Positions 9,131 to 18,360 of a DNA stretch of 64,000 nucleotides are shown here, in pieces. The stretch is taken from the NCBI RefSeq assembly GCF_004295485.1, contig NZ_CP036164.1, positions 496,001-560,000 of the forward strand. The letters run 5' to 3'. The DNA comes from Janibacter limosus. GTDB taxonomy: Bacteria; Actinomycetota; Actinomycetes; Actinomycetales; Dermatophilaceae. The number at the start of each line of letters is the position of its first letter. The first letter of the stretch is position 1. The translations under genes and the position numbers were made by a program. The notes beneath the pieces were generated by a model. That model worked only from the letters and a program-made list of their open reading frames with translations, did not search any database and was not told the origin of the DNA.

Positions 9131-9471
9131 GCAACGACGAGACCAAGGGCGCGACGACCGCCGACCCGAGGACGATCGGGACGGCCCTGGGCATGTTCCG
9201 CGTGACCGCGATCCTCGCGGGCCTGGCGATGTTCGTCCTCATCGTCGAGATGGTCCTCAAGTACGCGATGAGCAACGACGCCCTCGCCTGGTGGTCGCCG
9301 GTCCACGGACTGATCTTCATGGCCTTCGCCGTCGCGACCGCCAACCTCGGCTTCAAGATCGGCTGGCCGGTGGGCCGGATGGTCCTGACCATCCTGCTGG
9401 CGTGCATCCCCTTCGTCGCCTTCGTCGAGGAGCGCCGCGTCGTCCGCGAGGTCACCCCGCTCACCACCTGA
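9127..9471 (+). CDS. DUF3817 integral membrane protein
   Basis: GTG at 9127 overlaps the SURF1 stop and gives 114 residues. Three hydrophobic helices are visible (FRVTAILAGLAMFVLIVEMV, WWSPVHGLIFMAFAVATANL, MVLTILLACIPFVAFVEE), and the phrase SPVHGLIFMAF is characteristic of DUF3817. The function is unknown; coupling to SURF1 suggests a role in respiratory oxidase assembly or membrane homeostasis. Confidence 0.83.
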   Translation: MSNDETKGATTADPRTIGTALGMFRVTAILAGLAMFVLIVEMVLKYAMSNDALAWWSPVHGLIFMAFAVATANLGFKIGWPVGRMVLTILLACIPFVAFVEERRVVREVTPLTT

Positions 9472-9524
9472 CCGCCCGCGGACGGGGCGAAGGGGGAGGG
9501 GCCGGGTCCCGGTAGCCTGTGCGG

Positions 9525-11102
9525 GTGACGGATTCGCTCAAGACCTCCCCGGTTCTCGTCGTCGACTACGGCGCCCAGTACGCCCAGCTCATCGCCCGAC
9601 GGGTGCGTGAGGCCAAGATCTACAGCGAGGTCGTGCCGCACACGATGTCGGTGGCGGACATCCTCGCCAAGGACCCGGCCGCGGTGATCCTCTCCGGCGG
9701 CCCCTCGTCGGTGTACGCCGACGACGCTCCCGGGCTCGACGTCGCGCTGCTCGAGGCCGGCGTCCCGGTCTTCGGCATGTGCTACGGCTTCCAGGCGATG
9801 GTCAAGGCCCTCGGCGGGACCGTGGAGCGGACCGGCCTGCGCGAGTACGGCTCCACCCGGGCGCAGGTCAGCGACCGCGAGTCCACGCTCTTCAACGGAC
9901 AGCCCGCCGAGCAGTCGGTCTGGATGAGCCACGGCGACTCCGTCACCGAGGCACCCGCAGGCATGCGGGTCACCGCGAGCACGTCCGGTGCCCCGGTCGC
10001 GGCCTTCGAGGACGACGAGCGTCGGCTCTACGGCGTGCAGTGGCACCCCGAGGTCATGCACTCGACCTTCGGCCAGCCCGTGCTCGAGAACTTCCTCGTC
10101 CGCGGCGCCGGACTCACACCCGACTGGACCGCTGACAATGTCATCGACGAGCAGGTCGCCCTGATCAAGGAGACCGTCGGCCAGGACCGCGTGCTGTGCG
10201 CGCTGTCCGGCGGCGTCGACTCCTCCGTCGCCGCAGCGCTCGTGCAGCGCGCTGTCGGCGACCAGCTGACCTGTGTCTTCGTCGACCACGGCCTGCTGCG
10301 CCAGGGCGAGGCCGAGCAGGTCGAGCAGGAGTTCGTCGACGCGACCGGCGTCAACCTCGTGGTCGTCGACGCCAAGGAGCGCTTCCTCGGCGCGCTCGCC
10401 GGCGTCACCGACCCGGAGGAGAAGCGCAAGATCATCGGTCGCGAGTTCATCCGCGTCTTCGAGCAGTCGGCGCGCGATGTCGTCGGCGACGGTGCCGACG
10501 ACGGCCACCCGGTCAAGTGGCTCGTGCAGGGCACGCTCTACCCGGACGTCGTCGAGTCCGGCGGCGGCACCGGCGCGGCCAACATCAAGTCGCACCACAA
10601 CGTCGGGGGCCTGCCCGATGACCTGCAGTTCAAGCTCATCGAGCCGCTGCGCGCCCTCTTCAAGGACGAGGTTCGCCAGGTCGGTCGCGAGCTCGGTGTG
10701 CCCGACGCGATCGTCGACCGTCAGCCCTTCCCCGGTCCCGGTCTGGGGATCCGGATCATCGGTGAGGTCACCGAGACCAACCTCGACATCCTGCGCCGGG
10801 CCGACGCGATCGCTCGTGAGGAGCTGACCGCAGCCGGTCTGGACAAGGAGATCTGGCAGTGCCCGGTCGTCCTGCTCGCCGACGTGCGCTCGGTGGGGGT
10901 CCAGGGCGACGGTCGCACCTACGGTCACCCGATCGTGCTGCGCCCGGTCTCCTCCGAGGACGCGATGACCGCCGACTGGACCCGCGTGCCGGGCGACGTC
11001 CTCGCGCAGATCTCCAATCGCATCACCAACGAGGTCGAAGAGGTCAACCGCGTGGTGCTCGACGTGACGAGCAAGCCGCCGGGCACCATCGAGTGGGAGT
11101 GA
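9525..11102 (+). CDS. guaA: GMP synthase (glutamine-hydrolysing)
   Basis: GuaA converts XMP, ATP and glutamine to GMP. The 525-residue chain has a class I amidotransferase domain with nucleophile C86 in GMCYGFQAM and VQWHPEV, then the ATP pyrophosphatase loop [13 protein letters not shown], and the dimerisation domain with [12 protein letters not shown] and KPPGTIEWE at the end. TAGCCT at 9513-9518 is followed six bases later by GTG at 9525; the GTG at 9519 is rejected as start because it would touch the -10 element. The transcript is probably leaderless. Confidence 0.96.
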   Translation: MTDSLKTSPVLVVDYGAQYAQLIARRVREAKIYSEVVPHTMSVADILAKDPAAVILSGGPSSVYADDAPGLDVALLEAGVPVFGMCYGFQAMVKALGGTVERTGLREYGSTRAQVSDRESTLFNGQPAEQSVWMSHGDSVTEAPAGMRVTASTSGAPVAAFEDDERRLYGVQWHPEVMHSTFGQPVLENFLVRGAGLTPDWTADNVIDEQVALIKETVGQDRVLCALSGGVDSSVAAALVQRAVGDQLTCVFVDHGLLRQGEAEQVEQEFVDATGVNLVVVDAKERFLGALAGVTDPEEKRKIIGREFIRVFEQSARDVVGDGADDGHPVKWLVQGTLYPDVVESGGGTGAANIKSHHNVGGLPDDLQFKLIEPLRALFKDEVRQVGRELGVPDAIVDRQPFPGPGLGIRIIGEVTETNLDILRRADAIAREELTAAGLDKEIWQCPVVLLADVRSVGVQGDGRTYGHPIVLRPVSSEDAMTADWTRVPGDVLAQISNRITNEVEEVNRVVLDVTSKPPGTIEWE

Positions 11103-11105
11103 TCG

Positions 11106-11582
11106 TCAGCTCGCGCTGTACACCAGCGCGAGCAGGCACATGGCAAAGACGGCGAGCAGCGGCACGATCAGGAGCGTGAGCATCACGCCGATGCCCTTGC
11201 GCGACTGCTGCTGGTGACCGATGGACCCGGTCGTGAACTGGTGCCACGGGACGGCGTAGAAGCCGGGGACCGTCTGCCCCTCGCGGATGTCGAGAGGCAT
11301 CGCCGCCTGCCCGTACTGCCGCATCCACTGGGCGTGCACGTCGACGCGGTGCTGGCCGGGGCGAAGGGGGTAGAAGTTCGGCCCGAAGGACGCCGGGACG
11401 GGGTAGCCGTCGATGCGCACCGTAGGGGTCAGCCCGGCCGAGACGCGGCTGCCCTGCATGGTCAGCATGAGGGCCCCGTGGCCTGCGGGAGGCTGCATCC
11501 AGGCGGCCTGTGGCCCGGAGACCGGCATGACCGGCTGGGGGGAGTGCGGATGCTGCGCGGGCTGCGGTGGGACGCTCGTCAT
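11106..11582 (-). CDS. Uncharacterised protein with one C-terminal membrane helix
   Basis: The 158-residue product begins with a proline-rich segment (MTSVPPQPAQHPHSPQPVMP), continues with a beta-rich region (VRIDGYPVPASFGPNFYPLR and RVDVHAQWMRQYGQAAM) and ends in a hydrophobic helix (MLTLLIVPLLAVFAMCLLAL). The soluble part is probably cytoplasmic and the protein tail-anchored. TAGCCT at 11590-11595 (minus strand) lies seven bases before the ATG, so the gene is likely leaderless and shares a 30-bp divergent promoter region with plsC. I do not recognise the family. Confidence 0.72.
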   Translation of the reverse strand: MTSVPPQPAQHPHSPQPVMPVSGPQAAWMQPPAGHGALMLTMQGSRVSAGLTPTVRIDGYPVPASFGPNFYPLRPGQHRVDVHAQWMRQYGQAAMPLDIREGQTVPGFYAVPWHQFTTGSIGHQQQSRKGIGVMLTLLIVPLLAVFAMCLLALVYSAS

Positions 11583-11612
11583 GGACCGAAGGCTAATGAC
11601 TACTCTGGCCGA

Positions 11613-12311
11613 GTGACTGGCAACCTGGCGATGCGCACCCTCGAGTGGCTCCTGCGACGGGTTGTCGTGGGACCTCCGCTGCGGGCCTATCTGCGTCTGC
11701 GGGTCGAGGGGGCCGAGCACATCCCACCCACCGGCCCGGTGATCATCGCCAGCAACCACCTCAGCTTCGTCGACTCGATGGTCATCCCGCTCGCCGCGGG
11801 TCGCAAGGTCGGCTTCCTCGGCAAGGCCGAGTACCTGCAGGGCACGGGGGTCTCGGGCTGGATCGGCCGGCTGTGGTTCGGCGAGTTCGGCGGCATGATC
11901 CCGGTCGACCGGTCCGACGCACGCGCCGCGGCCCGCTCCCTCGAGCTCGCCGAGGAGCACCTGGCGGCCGGGGGAGCATTCGGGATCTACCCCGAGGGCA
12001 CCCGCAGCAGGGACGGCCTCCTCCACAAGGGACGCACCGGGGTCGGCCGGCTGGCCCTGGCCAGTGGCGCACCGGTCATCCCGTGCGCGCTCGAGGGGAC
12101 AGACAAGGCGCAGCCGATCGACGCCCGCGGCCTGCGGCCCCATCGCGTCACCGTGCGCTTCGCCCCACCCGTCGACGTCGCGGCCCTCGAGGCGCAGTTC
12201 GTCAAGGCCCGCCTGCTGCGCGCGGTCACCGACGAGGTGATGGACGCGATCGCCGAGCGCTCGCCCCAAGGACGCTCCGACGACTACGCCAACCGCCCCG
12301 ACGCCGCCTGA
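11613..12311 (+). CDS. 1-acyl-sn-glycerol-3-phosphate acyltransferase (PlsC family)
   Basis: The 232-residue protein has acyltransferase block I NHLSFVD, a later block with GGMIPVDRSD, and block III YPEGTRSRDG. It should transfer an acyl chain to lysophosphatidic acid or a related lipid at the inner membrane face. TACTCT at 11601-11606 is six bases before the GTG start. The murT-gatD operon follows by 50 bases on the same strand but has its own -10-like element. Confidence 0.9.
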   Translation: MTGNLAMRTLEWLLRRVVVGPPLRAYLRLRVEGAEHIPPTGPVIIASNHLSFVDSMVIPLAAGRKVGFLGKAEYLQGTGVSGWIGRLWFGEFGGMIPVDRSDARAAARSLELAEEHLAAGGAFGIYPEGTRSRDGLLHKGRTGVGRLALASGAPVIPCALEGTDKAQPIDARGLRPHRVTVRFAPPVDVAALEAQFVKARLLRAVTDEVMDAIAERSPQGRSDDYANRPDAA

Positions 12312-12360
12312 GCGTGCGCGTCGGGCACGAGCCGCCCACGCGGCTGGGTACGCTGGCGCG

Positions 12361-13704
12361 GTGCTGAAGACCACTGTCGCCGCCCTCGCCGGCAAGGCCG
12401 CCCGCCGCGCCGCCCGCCTCAGGGGCGGTGGGACCGGAGGGTCCGCGCTGCCCGGCCTGGTCGCGGAGAAGATCGACCCCGGCTTCCTCGCGCACGCCCT
12501 GGCCGATGTCCGGGGCGGGATCGTCGTGGTCTCCGGGACCAACGGAAAGACGACGACGACCAAGATGCTCGTAGCGGTGCTGCGCGCCCACGGCGAGACC
12601 GTCTTCACCAACCCGACCGGCAGCAACTTCACCCGCGGTGTCATCTCCTCGTTGCTCAGCGAGAGGCTCCGGCGCGGCCGACTCCAGGCCGACATCGCCG
12701 TCCTCGAGCTCGACGAGGCCCACGCCCTCCACTTCGGTCGCGCCGTCGCCCCGACCCACGCGCTGCTGCTCAACGTCGCGCGTGACCAGCTCGACCGCTT
12801 CGCCGAGATCGACCACACCGCAGGGCTGCTCACCCAGCTCGCCGCCATGACCACGCAGGGGGTCGTGCTCAACCGGGACGACCCCTTCGTCAACCGGATC
12901 GCCACGACGCTGGCGCCCGGCATCGACGTCAGCTGGTTCGGCCTCGACGCCGCCGCGGCCGACCGCCTCGGCGAGCTGTCGGAGCACGACTCCCGCGAGC
13001 AGGACGACTTCGCGCCGCCGGCCGCCGGTGAGCGGGACGGACTCCTCACCCCCATCGACGAGCAGCGGCTGCAGATCACCTTCGGCGCCGAGGGCGAAGG
13101 GGGCCGGGTCGGCCCCGTCACGCTCCGCCAGCGCGGCCTGGCCGCCATGATCAACGCGACCGCCGCGACCGCGATGGCCCGGCACCTCCTCGGGAGCGAC
13201 TTCCGCACCGACGCCACCGAGCAGGCACTGCGCACCGTGGCGCCCCCCTTCGGCCGGGGTGAGGTGGTCGACGCCGACGGGACGCCGCTCGAGCTGGTGC
13301 TGGTCAAGAACCCCGCCGGATTCACCGTGGCGCTCGGGACCTACGGCAGCACGCCCACCGCGACGATGATCGCGATCAACGACGACTACGCCGACGGGCG
13401 CGACGTCTCCTGGCTCTACGACGTGAGCTTCGAGTCGCTGCGGGACAAGGGCGTTGCGCTCACCACGGGGGTGCGCGGCTGGGACATGGCCCTGCGGCTG
13501 CAGTACGACGACGTGCCGGTCGCCGCGACCGAGGTGGACCTGGCCCGCGCGCTGGAGACCTTCCTCGCCGATCACCACGACGAGCCCAAGCGCATCTTCT
13601 GCACCTACACGGCGATGCTCGCCCTGCGCCGGATGCTCGGTGAGCGCTACGACCTGCCCGAGATGGGCGTCGACGCCCCCGACACGACCGGAGGCGCGGC
13701 ATGA
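12361..13704 (+). CDS. murT: Lipid II isoglutaminyl synthase, MurT subunit
   Basis: MurT is the Mur-ligase-like subunit that, with GatD, amidates D-Glu of lipid II to D-isoglutamine. The 447-residue protein carries the P-loop GTNGKTTTT (G59 onward), NPTGSNFTRG, the Mur ligase signature ELDEAHALHF and a C-terminal DUF1727-type domain (LVLVKNPAGF, RGWDMALRL). The middle segment, where characterised MurT proteins carry a cysteine-rich zinc ribbon, is acidic here and has no cysteines. TACGCT at 12349-12354 precedes the GTG by six bases. The stop overlaps the gatD start as ATGA. Confidence 0.93.
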   Translation: MLKTTVAALAGKAARRAARLRGGGTGGSALPGLVAEKIDPGFLAHALADVRGGIVVVSGTNGKTTTTKMLVAVLRAHGETVFTNPTGSNFTRGVISSLLSERLRRGRLQADIAVLELDEAHALHFGRAVAPTHALLLNVARDQLDRFAEIDHTAGLLTQLAAMTTQGVVLNRDDPFVNRIATTLAPGIDVSWFGLDAAAADRLGELSEHDSREQDDFAPPAAGERDGLLTPIDEQRLQITFGAEGEGGRVGPVTLRQRGLAAMINATAATAMARHLLGSDFRTDATEQALRTVAPPFGRGEVVDADGTPLELVLVKNPAGFTVALGTYGSTPTATMIAINDDYADGRDVSWLYDVSFESLRDKGVALTTGVRGWDMALRLQYDDVPVAATEVDLARALETFLADHHDEPKRIFCTYTAMLALRRMLGERYDLPEMGVDAPDTTGGAA

Positions 13705-14510
13705 GCGATGCCGGCACGAGCACCCGCGACATCCCGATCCTCGGCGAGCCGGAGGGCTCCTCGCTGCCCGCCGACTCGGGTCACGAGGGCAAGGGCGAGA
13801 TCCACCTCGTCCATCTCTACCCGCGCGAGATGAGCATCTACGGCGACCTCGGCAACACCCGCTGCCTGGCCGCCCGCATCCGGCGGCACGGCTACGTACC
13901 GGTCGTGCACCAGCACCATCCGGGCCAGCCCTTCCCCGAGCAGGCGCACCTCGTCGTCGGTGGCGGCGGCCAGGACTCGGGGCAGTCCACGGTCGAGGAC
14001 GACCTGGAGCGCATCGCCGACCGGCTGCGCGGACTCGCCGCCGACGGGGCCGCGATGCTCATGATCTGCGGCATGTACCAGCTCTTCGGCAAGGCCTTCG
14101 TCACCGTCGAGGGCAAGACGCTGCCCGGTCTGGGCATCTTCGACGTCACGACCCGGGGCAACGAGCAGCGGATGATCGGCCCGGTCGTGCTGAGCACCGA
14201 CCACGGTGACGTCGTCGGGTACGAGAACCACTCGGGCTCGACCCTGCTCGGCGCGGGGCAGGCTCCCTTCGGCACGGTGCGGCACGGCCAGGGCAACAAC
14301 GGCAGCGACGGCACCGAGGGTGCTGTCACCGCCCACGTCATCGGTTCCTACCTCCACGGCCCGGTGCTGCCGGCCAACCCGCGCCTCGCGGACAGGCTCA
14401 TCGGGTGGGCGGCCGAGCAGGCGACGGGGCGAGACTTCGAGCCCGCGCAGCTGGACGACGAGGTGGCGCGGCAGGCGCAGACCCGTCAGGTGCGACGCCT
14501 GCTCGGCTGA
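13701..14510 (+). CDS. gatD: Lipid II isoglutaminyl synthase, GatD glutaminase subunit
   Basis: GatD releases ammonia from glutamine for MurT. The 269-residue class I amidotransferase-like protein has GGGGQDSGQ, the nucleophile C123 in MICGMYQLFG, YENHSGST and the catalytic H219 in GSYLHGPVLP. An N-terminal tail of about 30 residues precedes the domain. ATG at 13701 overlaps the murT stop by four bases, which enforces coupled translation of the two-subunit enzyme. It is convergent with the membrane protein that ends at 14527. Confidence 0.93.
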   Translation: MSDAGTSTRDIPILGEPEGSSLPADSGHEGKGEIHLVHLYPREMSIYGDLGNTRCLAARIRRHGYVPVVHQHHPGQPFPEQAHLVVGGGGQDSGQSTVEDDLERIADRLRGLAADGAAMLMICGMYQLFGKAFVTVEGKTLPGLGIFDVTTRGNEQRMIGPVVLSTDHGDVVGYENHSGSTLLGAGQAPFGTVRHGQGNNGSDGTEGAVTAHVIGSYLHGPVLPANPRLADRLIGWAAEQATGRDFEPAQLDDEVARQAQTRQVRRLLG

Positions 14511-14526
14511 CCGGTCAAGGTCCCGA

Positions 14527-15615
14527 TCAGGCCGGCGCCTCCGCGTCGGCCAGCTCCTCGGCGCTGGCCTTGGGCATGATGCTCCACGCCAGCCACCCGA
14601 TGGCTCCCAGAGGGATCTCCATGAGGTGGGTGAAGATCGAGAAGAGGACGACGCCGGCCATCGACGCGGCCGGGTCGGCGCCCCACGCGACGAGCGCGGC
14701 AGCGGTGCCCGTCTCGGTCACGCCGAGCCCACCGGGCGTCACGCCGACCGCAGTGAGCAGGCGGCCGATCGCGTAGGCCGCGAAGAGCTGGCCGAAGGGC
14801 AGCTCGATCCCGGTCGTCTCGGTGCACAGCAGGAAGAGCACGTAGTACAGGCCGAAGAACCCGACCATCCCGAGCGTCATCTGCAGCCATCCGGTGCGCA
14901 CGGTGTCGGCGGTGCGCTCTCGCATCCCGGTCAGTCCGCGCTCGACGGTGTCGCCGTGCCCGTGACGCACCAGCCGGACGAGCCGATCGACGGCCCGACC
15001 CATCGCCCGCGCTCCGGCGTCCGTGCCGATGGCGACGGCGAAGAGCACGACGATCGCGGTGCCGGACAGCACTGCGGCCCACGCGGCCTCGCGCATGGCT
15101 GTCGGCAGATCGGTGGCACCCCAAGCCAGCCCGAGGACGGCGATGATCGGCAGCGCGACCCGGGTCAGGACATTCCACACCCCGGTGACCACCGCCATCG
15201 TGGTGACGCTCGCGGCGGAGAAGCCCCAGGACTTGGCGATGGAGTACGTCGCGGCCAGCCCGACGGCGCCTCCGCCGGGCAGCAGGTTGGAGACCGAGGA
15301 GCCGCACACGTTGAGGATCAGGGCCCTGGTGTGGCTCAGACCGGGCATCGCGCCGGTCATGACGAAGGTGTAGCAGTACAGGCCCGCGACGACGAGGCCG
15401 ATGAAGAGGGCCGCCTTCCACGGGGGGACGGTGCCCAGGACGTCGAAGACCTCGCTCCACGACGTCTTGGCGAAGTACGGCAGGCCCCACCACAGCATCG
15501 CGACGGCCAGGCCGAGGCCGAGGCAGATCTGCAGCCCCCGGACGAAGGGAGAGGTCCGCCTGGTGGCAGTGGGGCCAGCGTCGGTCGGTGCGGGTTCGGA
15601 CGGTGCGGTCGTCAC
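14527..15615 (-). CDS. Lysylphosphatidylglycerol synthase TM region-like (UPF0104) membrane protein
   Basis: The 362-residue protein starts at GTG 15615, overlapping the stop of the PIG-L gene (GTGA). It has about eight hydrophobic helices and the family motifs SVSNLLPGGGAVGLAATYS and AVGVTPGGLGVTETGTAAAL, typical of the LPG-synthase/flippase transmembrane region. No C-terminal lysyltransferase domain is present, so it is the membrane half only. Relatives move or modify lipids. The coupled PIG-L deacetylase suggests a glycolipid intermediate as cargo; this is inference. Confidence 0.85.
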   Translation of the reverse strand: MTTAPSEPAPTDAGPTATRRTSPFVRGLQICLGLGLAVAMLWWGLPYFAKTSWSEVFDVLGTVPPWKAALFIGLVVAGLYCYTFVMTGAMPGLSHTRALILNVCGSSVSNLLPGGGAVGLAATYSIAKSWGFSAASVTTMAVVTGVWNVLTRVALPIIAVLGLAWGATDLPTAMREAAWAAVLSGTAIVVLFAVAIGTDAGARAMGRAVDRLVRLVRHGHGDTVERGLTGMRERTADTVRTGWLQMTLGMVGFFGLYYVLFLLCTETTGIELPFGQLFAAYAIGRLLTAVGVTPGGLGVTETGTAAALVAWGADPAASMAGVVLFSIFTHLMEIPLGAIGWLAWSIMPKASAEELADAEAPA

Positions 15616-16457
15616 GACAGCCCTTCGAAGAGGTTGGTCTGGGTGGTGCCGGCCGGAGCGGTCGGGTCGACGAACCACTCGCGGCCGAAGACGAGGTCGT
15701 ACATCGGCCGGGGGATGCGCACGAGCATCCCGAGGGTGCGGTCGCCACCGCCGGTGTCGGCGGCCTGGCTGGCGTGGGCGCGCATGGAGGCGCGCTTGGC
15801 CCCGGCGAAGCGCCGCACGTCGAAGCGGTGGGTGATCTCGGACGACGAGGAGAAGGCCCGGTCGAAGCTGCTGCGGTCGAACTCCGGGGGGAATCGGTAG
15901 ACCGTGGCGACGAGGTCGATGGCCCGGCAGATCAGGTCCCGCGGGACGGTCGCCCAGAGCACCCGGACGTCGAGCCCGCGCTCGCGGGCCAGCTGGGCGG
16001 CTCGCGCGCCGACCTCGTGGATGCGCACGTGGTCGCGGTGGCCGTAGCCGCCGTTGGGGTCGTACGTCGTCAGCACGTCGGCGCCCTCCTCGAGCAGCAC
16101 GTCGGCCAGTGCCGTGGCGGCCTCCTCGAGCGGCACGCGGACGAAGCGTCTGCCCCCCGGCGGGTCCGGCCACACGTCGGGTCCGCTGCCGCTGTCGGCG
16201 TAGCCGAGCTCGACGGTGCGGGCGACGCCGAGGGCGCGTGCACTGGCTGACAGCTCCCGGCTGCGGGTGGCCGCGAGGGCATCGCCCCGGCTCCCGAAGG
16301 CTGACTCGTCGGTGAGCCCCAGCGCGCCGTCCGTGGCCACGACGAGGACGACCCGGTGCCCGGCGGCGGACGCACGGGCCATCGTCCCGGCCGTGAGCAG
16401 TGCCTCGTCATCGGGATGGGCGTGGAAGACCACGAGGGTGCGAGCTGCGGAGTCCAT
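15612..16457 (-). CDS. PIG-L/LmbE family deacetylase
   Basis: This 281-residue protein has the zinc-binding AHPDDEAL motif (H14, D16, D17) and the second ligand region GGYGHRDHVRIHE (residues 137-147). Members remove acetyl groups from N-acetylglucosaminyl lipids or from the mycothiol precursor (MshB). ATG at 16457 is chosen because the core motif starts 13 residues later. It is divergent from a GT4 glycosyltransferase 43 bases away and coupled to a flippase-like gene, which points to glycolipid synthesis. MshB cannot be excluded. Confidence 0.85.
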   Translation of the reverse strand: MDSAARTLVVFHAHPDDEALLTAGTMARASAAGHRVVLVVATDGALGLTDESAFGSRGDALAATRSRELSASARALGVARTVELGYADSGSGPDVWPDPPGGRRFVRVPLEEAATALADVLLEEGADVLTTYDPNGGYGHRDHVRIHEVGARAAQLARERGLDVRVLWATVPRDLICRAIDLVATVYRFPPEFDRSSFDRAFSSSSEITHRFDVRRFAGAKRASMRAHASQAADTGGGDRTLGMLVRIPRPMYDLVFGREWFVDPTAPAGTTQTNLFEGLS

Positions 16458-16500
16458 CGGGTGAAACCTTGCCACACAGGTCCGTGGCACCCTTGGAGCC

Positions 16501-17661
16501 GTGAAGGTGGCCCTGCTCTCCGACTGCTACCCGCCGCGCACCGGCGGGATCGAGTCGCAGGTCAGTGACCTCGCGGCCCAGCTCGTCGTGGCCGGCCACG
16601 AGGTCGAGGTCTTCACCGCGACTGCGGGCGGGCCGGGTGTCGACGGTGTGCGCGTGCACCGGCTGAGCACGCCCCTCGCACTGGGGCTGCCGGTCAACCC
16701 GATGGCGGCGCCGCAGGTGCGTCGGCTGCTCGTCGCAGGCGGCTTCGACGTGGCGCACGTGCACATGGGTGTGGTCTCTCCCTTCGCCTGGGACATGGCC
16801 GGGGTCACGACGGGTCTGGGGCTGCCGACGGCGCTCACCTGGCACTGCGTGCTCGACCGTGCGGCCCGTCCGCTCGGTCCGGCGGTCCGCCGCTGGGTGC
16901 GGCGTGGCGCGGCCCTGTCGGCCGTCTCGGGCTTCGCGGCTCAGGGCGTGCGCAAGGCGGCGAAGGGAGCGCCCGTCGCCGTGCTCCCCAACGGCATCGA
17001 CCCGAGCGCGTGGCGCGTGCCTGATCTCCCGACGCTGCCTGCCCTTCGAGACGCTCGCCCGCTGCGCGGACTCGCTCCTCAGGATCCGCAGGCGCGCCAG
17101 CGCCGTCTCGAAGGCACCCGCCCCGTGCGGGTGGTGACGGCCTCGCGGCTGGCTCCCCGCAAGCGGGTCGGCGCCCTGCTGGCGGTCGTGGCTGCGGCCC
17201 ACGAGCGGCTCGGCCCCGGCGCGATGACGGTCGACGTCTACGGCGAGGGCCCGCTGCGGCCGTGGCTCGAGGCCCGGGTCGAGGCACTCGGGCTGCGCGA
17301 CGTGGTGCGTCTGCCCGGTCGGGTGACCCGTGGTGAGCTCGCGCGGGCGTGGGCCGACGCCGACGTGTACCTGTCGCCGACCCGGCTGGAGGCCTTCGGC
17401 ATCGCGGCGCTCGAGGCGCGCACGACGGGACTGCCGGTCATCGCGCGTGGCGACTCGGGCGTGCGCGAGGTCGTCACCGATGGCCTGTCGGGTCTGCTCG
17501 CCGCTGACGATCCCGGGCTGACGGACGCGCTGGTGCGGCTCGTCGCCGACGAGAGCCTGCGCGCCCGGATCACTCGCCACAACCGGCGGACGCCGCCGGC
17601 GCAGACCTGGGACCGCGTGGTCGACCTGGCCGTGGCGGAGTACCGACGGGCCGGGGCATGA
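16501..17661 (+). CDS. GT4 family glycosyltransferase with a repeat-derived insert
   Basis: The 386-residue GT-B enzyme has YPPRTGGIESQVSDLA at the N-terminus, VSGFAAQGV, VLPNGID, and the nucleotide-sugar region SPTRLEAFGIAALEA with the EX7E arrangement. It should transfer a sugar to a lipid or glycan at the cytoplasmic membrane face. Between VLPNGID and RVVTASRLAPRKR lies an arginine-rich stretch of about 26 residues (roughly 181-206) encoded by two head-to-head REP-like elements. The frame stays open. GTG at 16501 gives the expected start; the stop overlaps the NUDIX gene. Confidence 0.88.
   Translation: MKVALLSDCYPPRTGGIESQVSDLAAQLVVAGHEVEVFTATAGGPGVDGVRVHRLSTPLALGLPVNPMAAPQVRRLLVAGGFDVAHVHMGVVSPFAWDMAGVTTGLGLPTALTWHCVLDRAARPLGPAVRRWVRRGAALSAVSGFAAQGVRKAAKGAPVAVLPNGIDPSAWRVPDLPTLPALRDARPLRGLAPQDPQARQRRLEGTRPVRVVTASRLAPRKRVGALLAVVAAAHERLGPGAMTVDVYGEGPLRPWLEARVEALGLRDVVRLPGRVTRGELARAWADADVYLSPTRLEAFGIAALEARTTGLPVIARGDSGVREVVTDGLSGLLAADDPGLTDALVRLVADESLRARITRHNRRTPPAQTWDRVVDLAVAEYRRAGA
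17041..17117 (+). repeat. Two head-to-head REP-like elements inside a glycosyltransferase gene (copy D)
   Basis: The first unit is inverted: CCCTTCGAGACGCT at 17042, an imperfect stem around CGC, then GCTCCTCAGGATCC. The second is direct: GGCGCGCCAGCGCC then GTCTCGAAGG. Bases 17091-17111 are identical to 20738-20758, 21 of 21. The pair is translated in frame. Confidence 0.75.
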
Positions 17662-18326
17662 GGGTCGTCGTCGTGGCCCTCGGCGACAGGGGAGAGGTCG
17701 GGCGCTGGTCCGTGCGGCACGGGCAGGACCCGCAGGAACTGCTGGCCGAGCAGGGCTGGGCCGGTGTGCCCGTGCGGTCCGAGCTCGTGGCGGACCTGGT
17801 GGAGATCAGCTACGAGGTGTACCCGCGTGCGGTGGAGCCGGCGCCGGAGGTCCCCGTCGGGGCGCCGGGTGCCCGGACCCTGCAGCGGCTGGCGGCCTAC
17901 GCGATCGTCGTCGACGAGGGCCGGCTGCTCCTGTCGCAGCTCGCGTCCTGGGTCGGTGGCGGGGCCGGGCTGTGGACCCTGCCGGGCGGTGGGGTCGACC
18001 CCGGCGAGGCGCCGCTCGACGGCGTCGTGCGCGAGGTCCACGAGGAGGCCGGGCAGCACGTCGTCGTCGATGCCCTCGTGCAGGTGCAGTCCCGGCACTG
18101 GGTCGGGGACGTCGCGGCGGGGGAGCGGCACGAGGACTTCCACGCCGTCCGGCTGATCCACTCGGCGACCTGCCCGCACCCGACGCCCGCCCATGTGGTC
18201 GAGGTCGACGGGTCCACGGCTGCTGCGGCATGGGTCCCGTTGGGCGAGGTGGGCGACCTGCCCCTCTCCGACATGGTGCGCCTGGCCTGGCCGCACGTCC
18301 CCGGCGGTGTCTCCTACCCGGTGTAG
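17658..18326 (+). CDS. NUDIX hydrolase
   Basis: The 222-residue protein has a complete NUDIX box at about residues 110-132: GGGVDPGEAPLDGVVREVHE followed by EAG. It should hydrolyse a nucleoside diphosphate linked to another group. A 75-residue N-terminal segment without a recognised domain precedes it. ATG at 17658 overlaps the glycosyltransferase stop (ATGA), so the two are coupled; a nucleotide-sugar or a housekeeping substrate are both possible. Confidence 0.88.
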   Translation: MRVVVVALGDRGEVGRWSVRHGQDPQELLAEQGWAGVPVRSELVADLVEISYEVYPRAVEPAPEVPVGAPGARTLQRLAAYAIVVDEGRLLLSQLASWVGGGAGLWTLPGGGVDPGEAPLDGVVREVHEEAGQHVVVDALVQVQSRHWVGDVAAGERHEDFHAVRLIHSATCPHPTPAHVVEVDGSTAAAAWVPLGEVGDLPLSDMVRLAWPHVPGGVSYPV

Positions 18327-18360
18327 GAGACACCGTCCGTGGTCGCCTAGGCTGCCGGGC

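Noticed and set aside
15612..16457. Confident call of mycothiol deacetylase MshB
   Set aside because: Motifs are shared by all PIG-L proteins, and the operon partners suggest glycolipid work instead.
17041..17117. Frameshift or pseudogene in the GT4 gene
   Set aside because: The repeat insert keeps the frame, and both flanking domains and the C-terminal motifs are intact.
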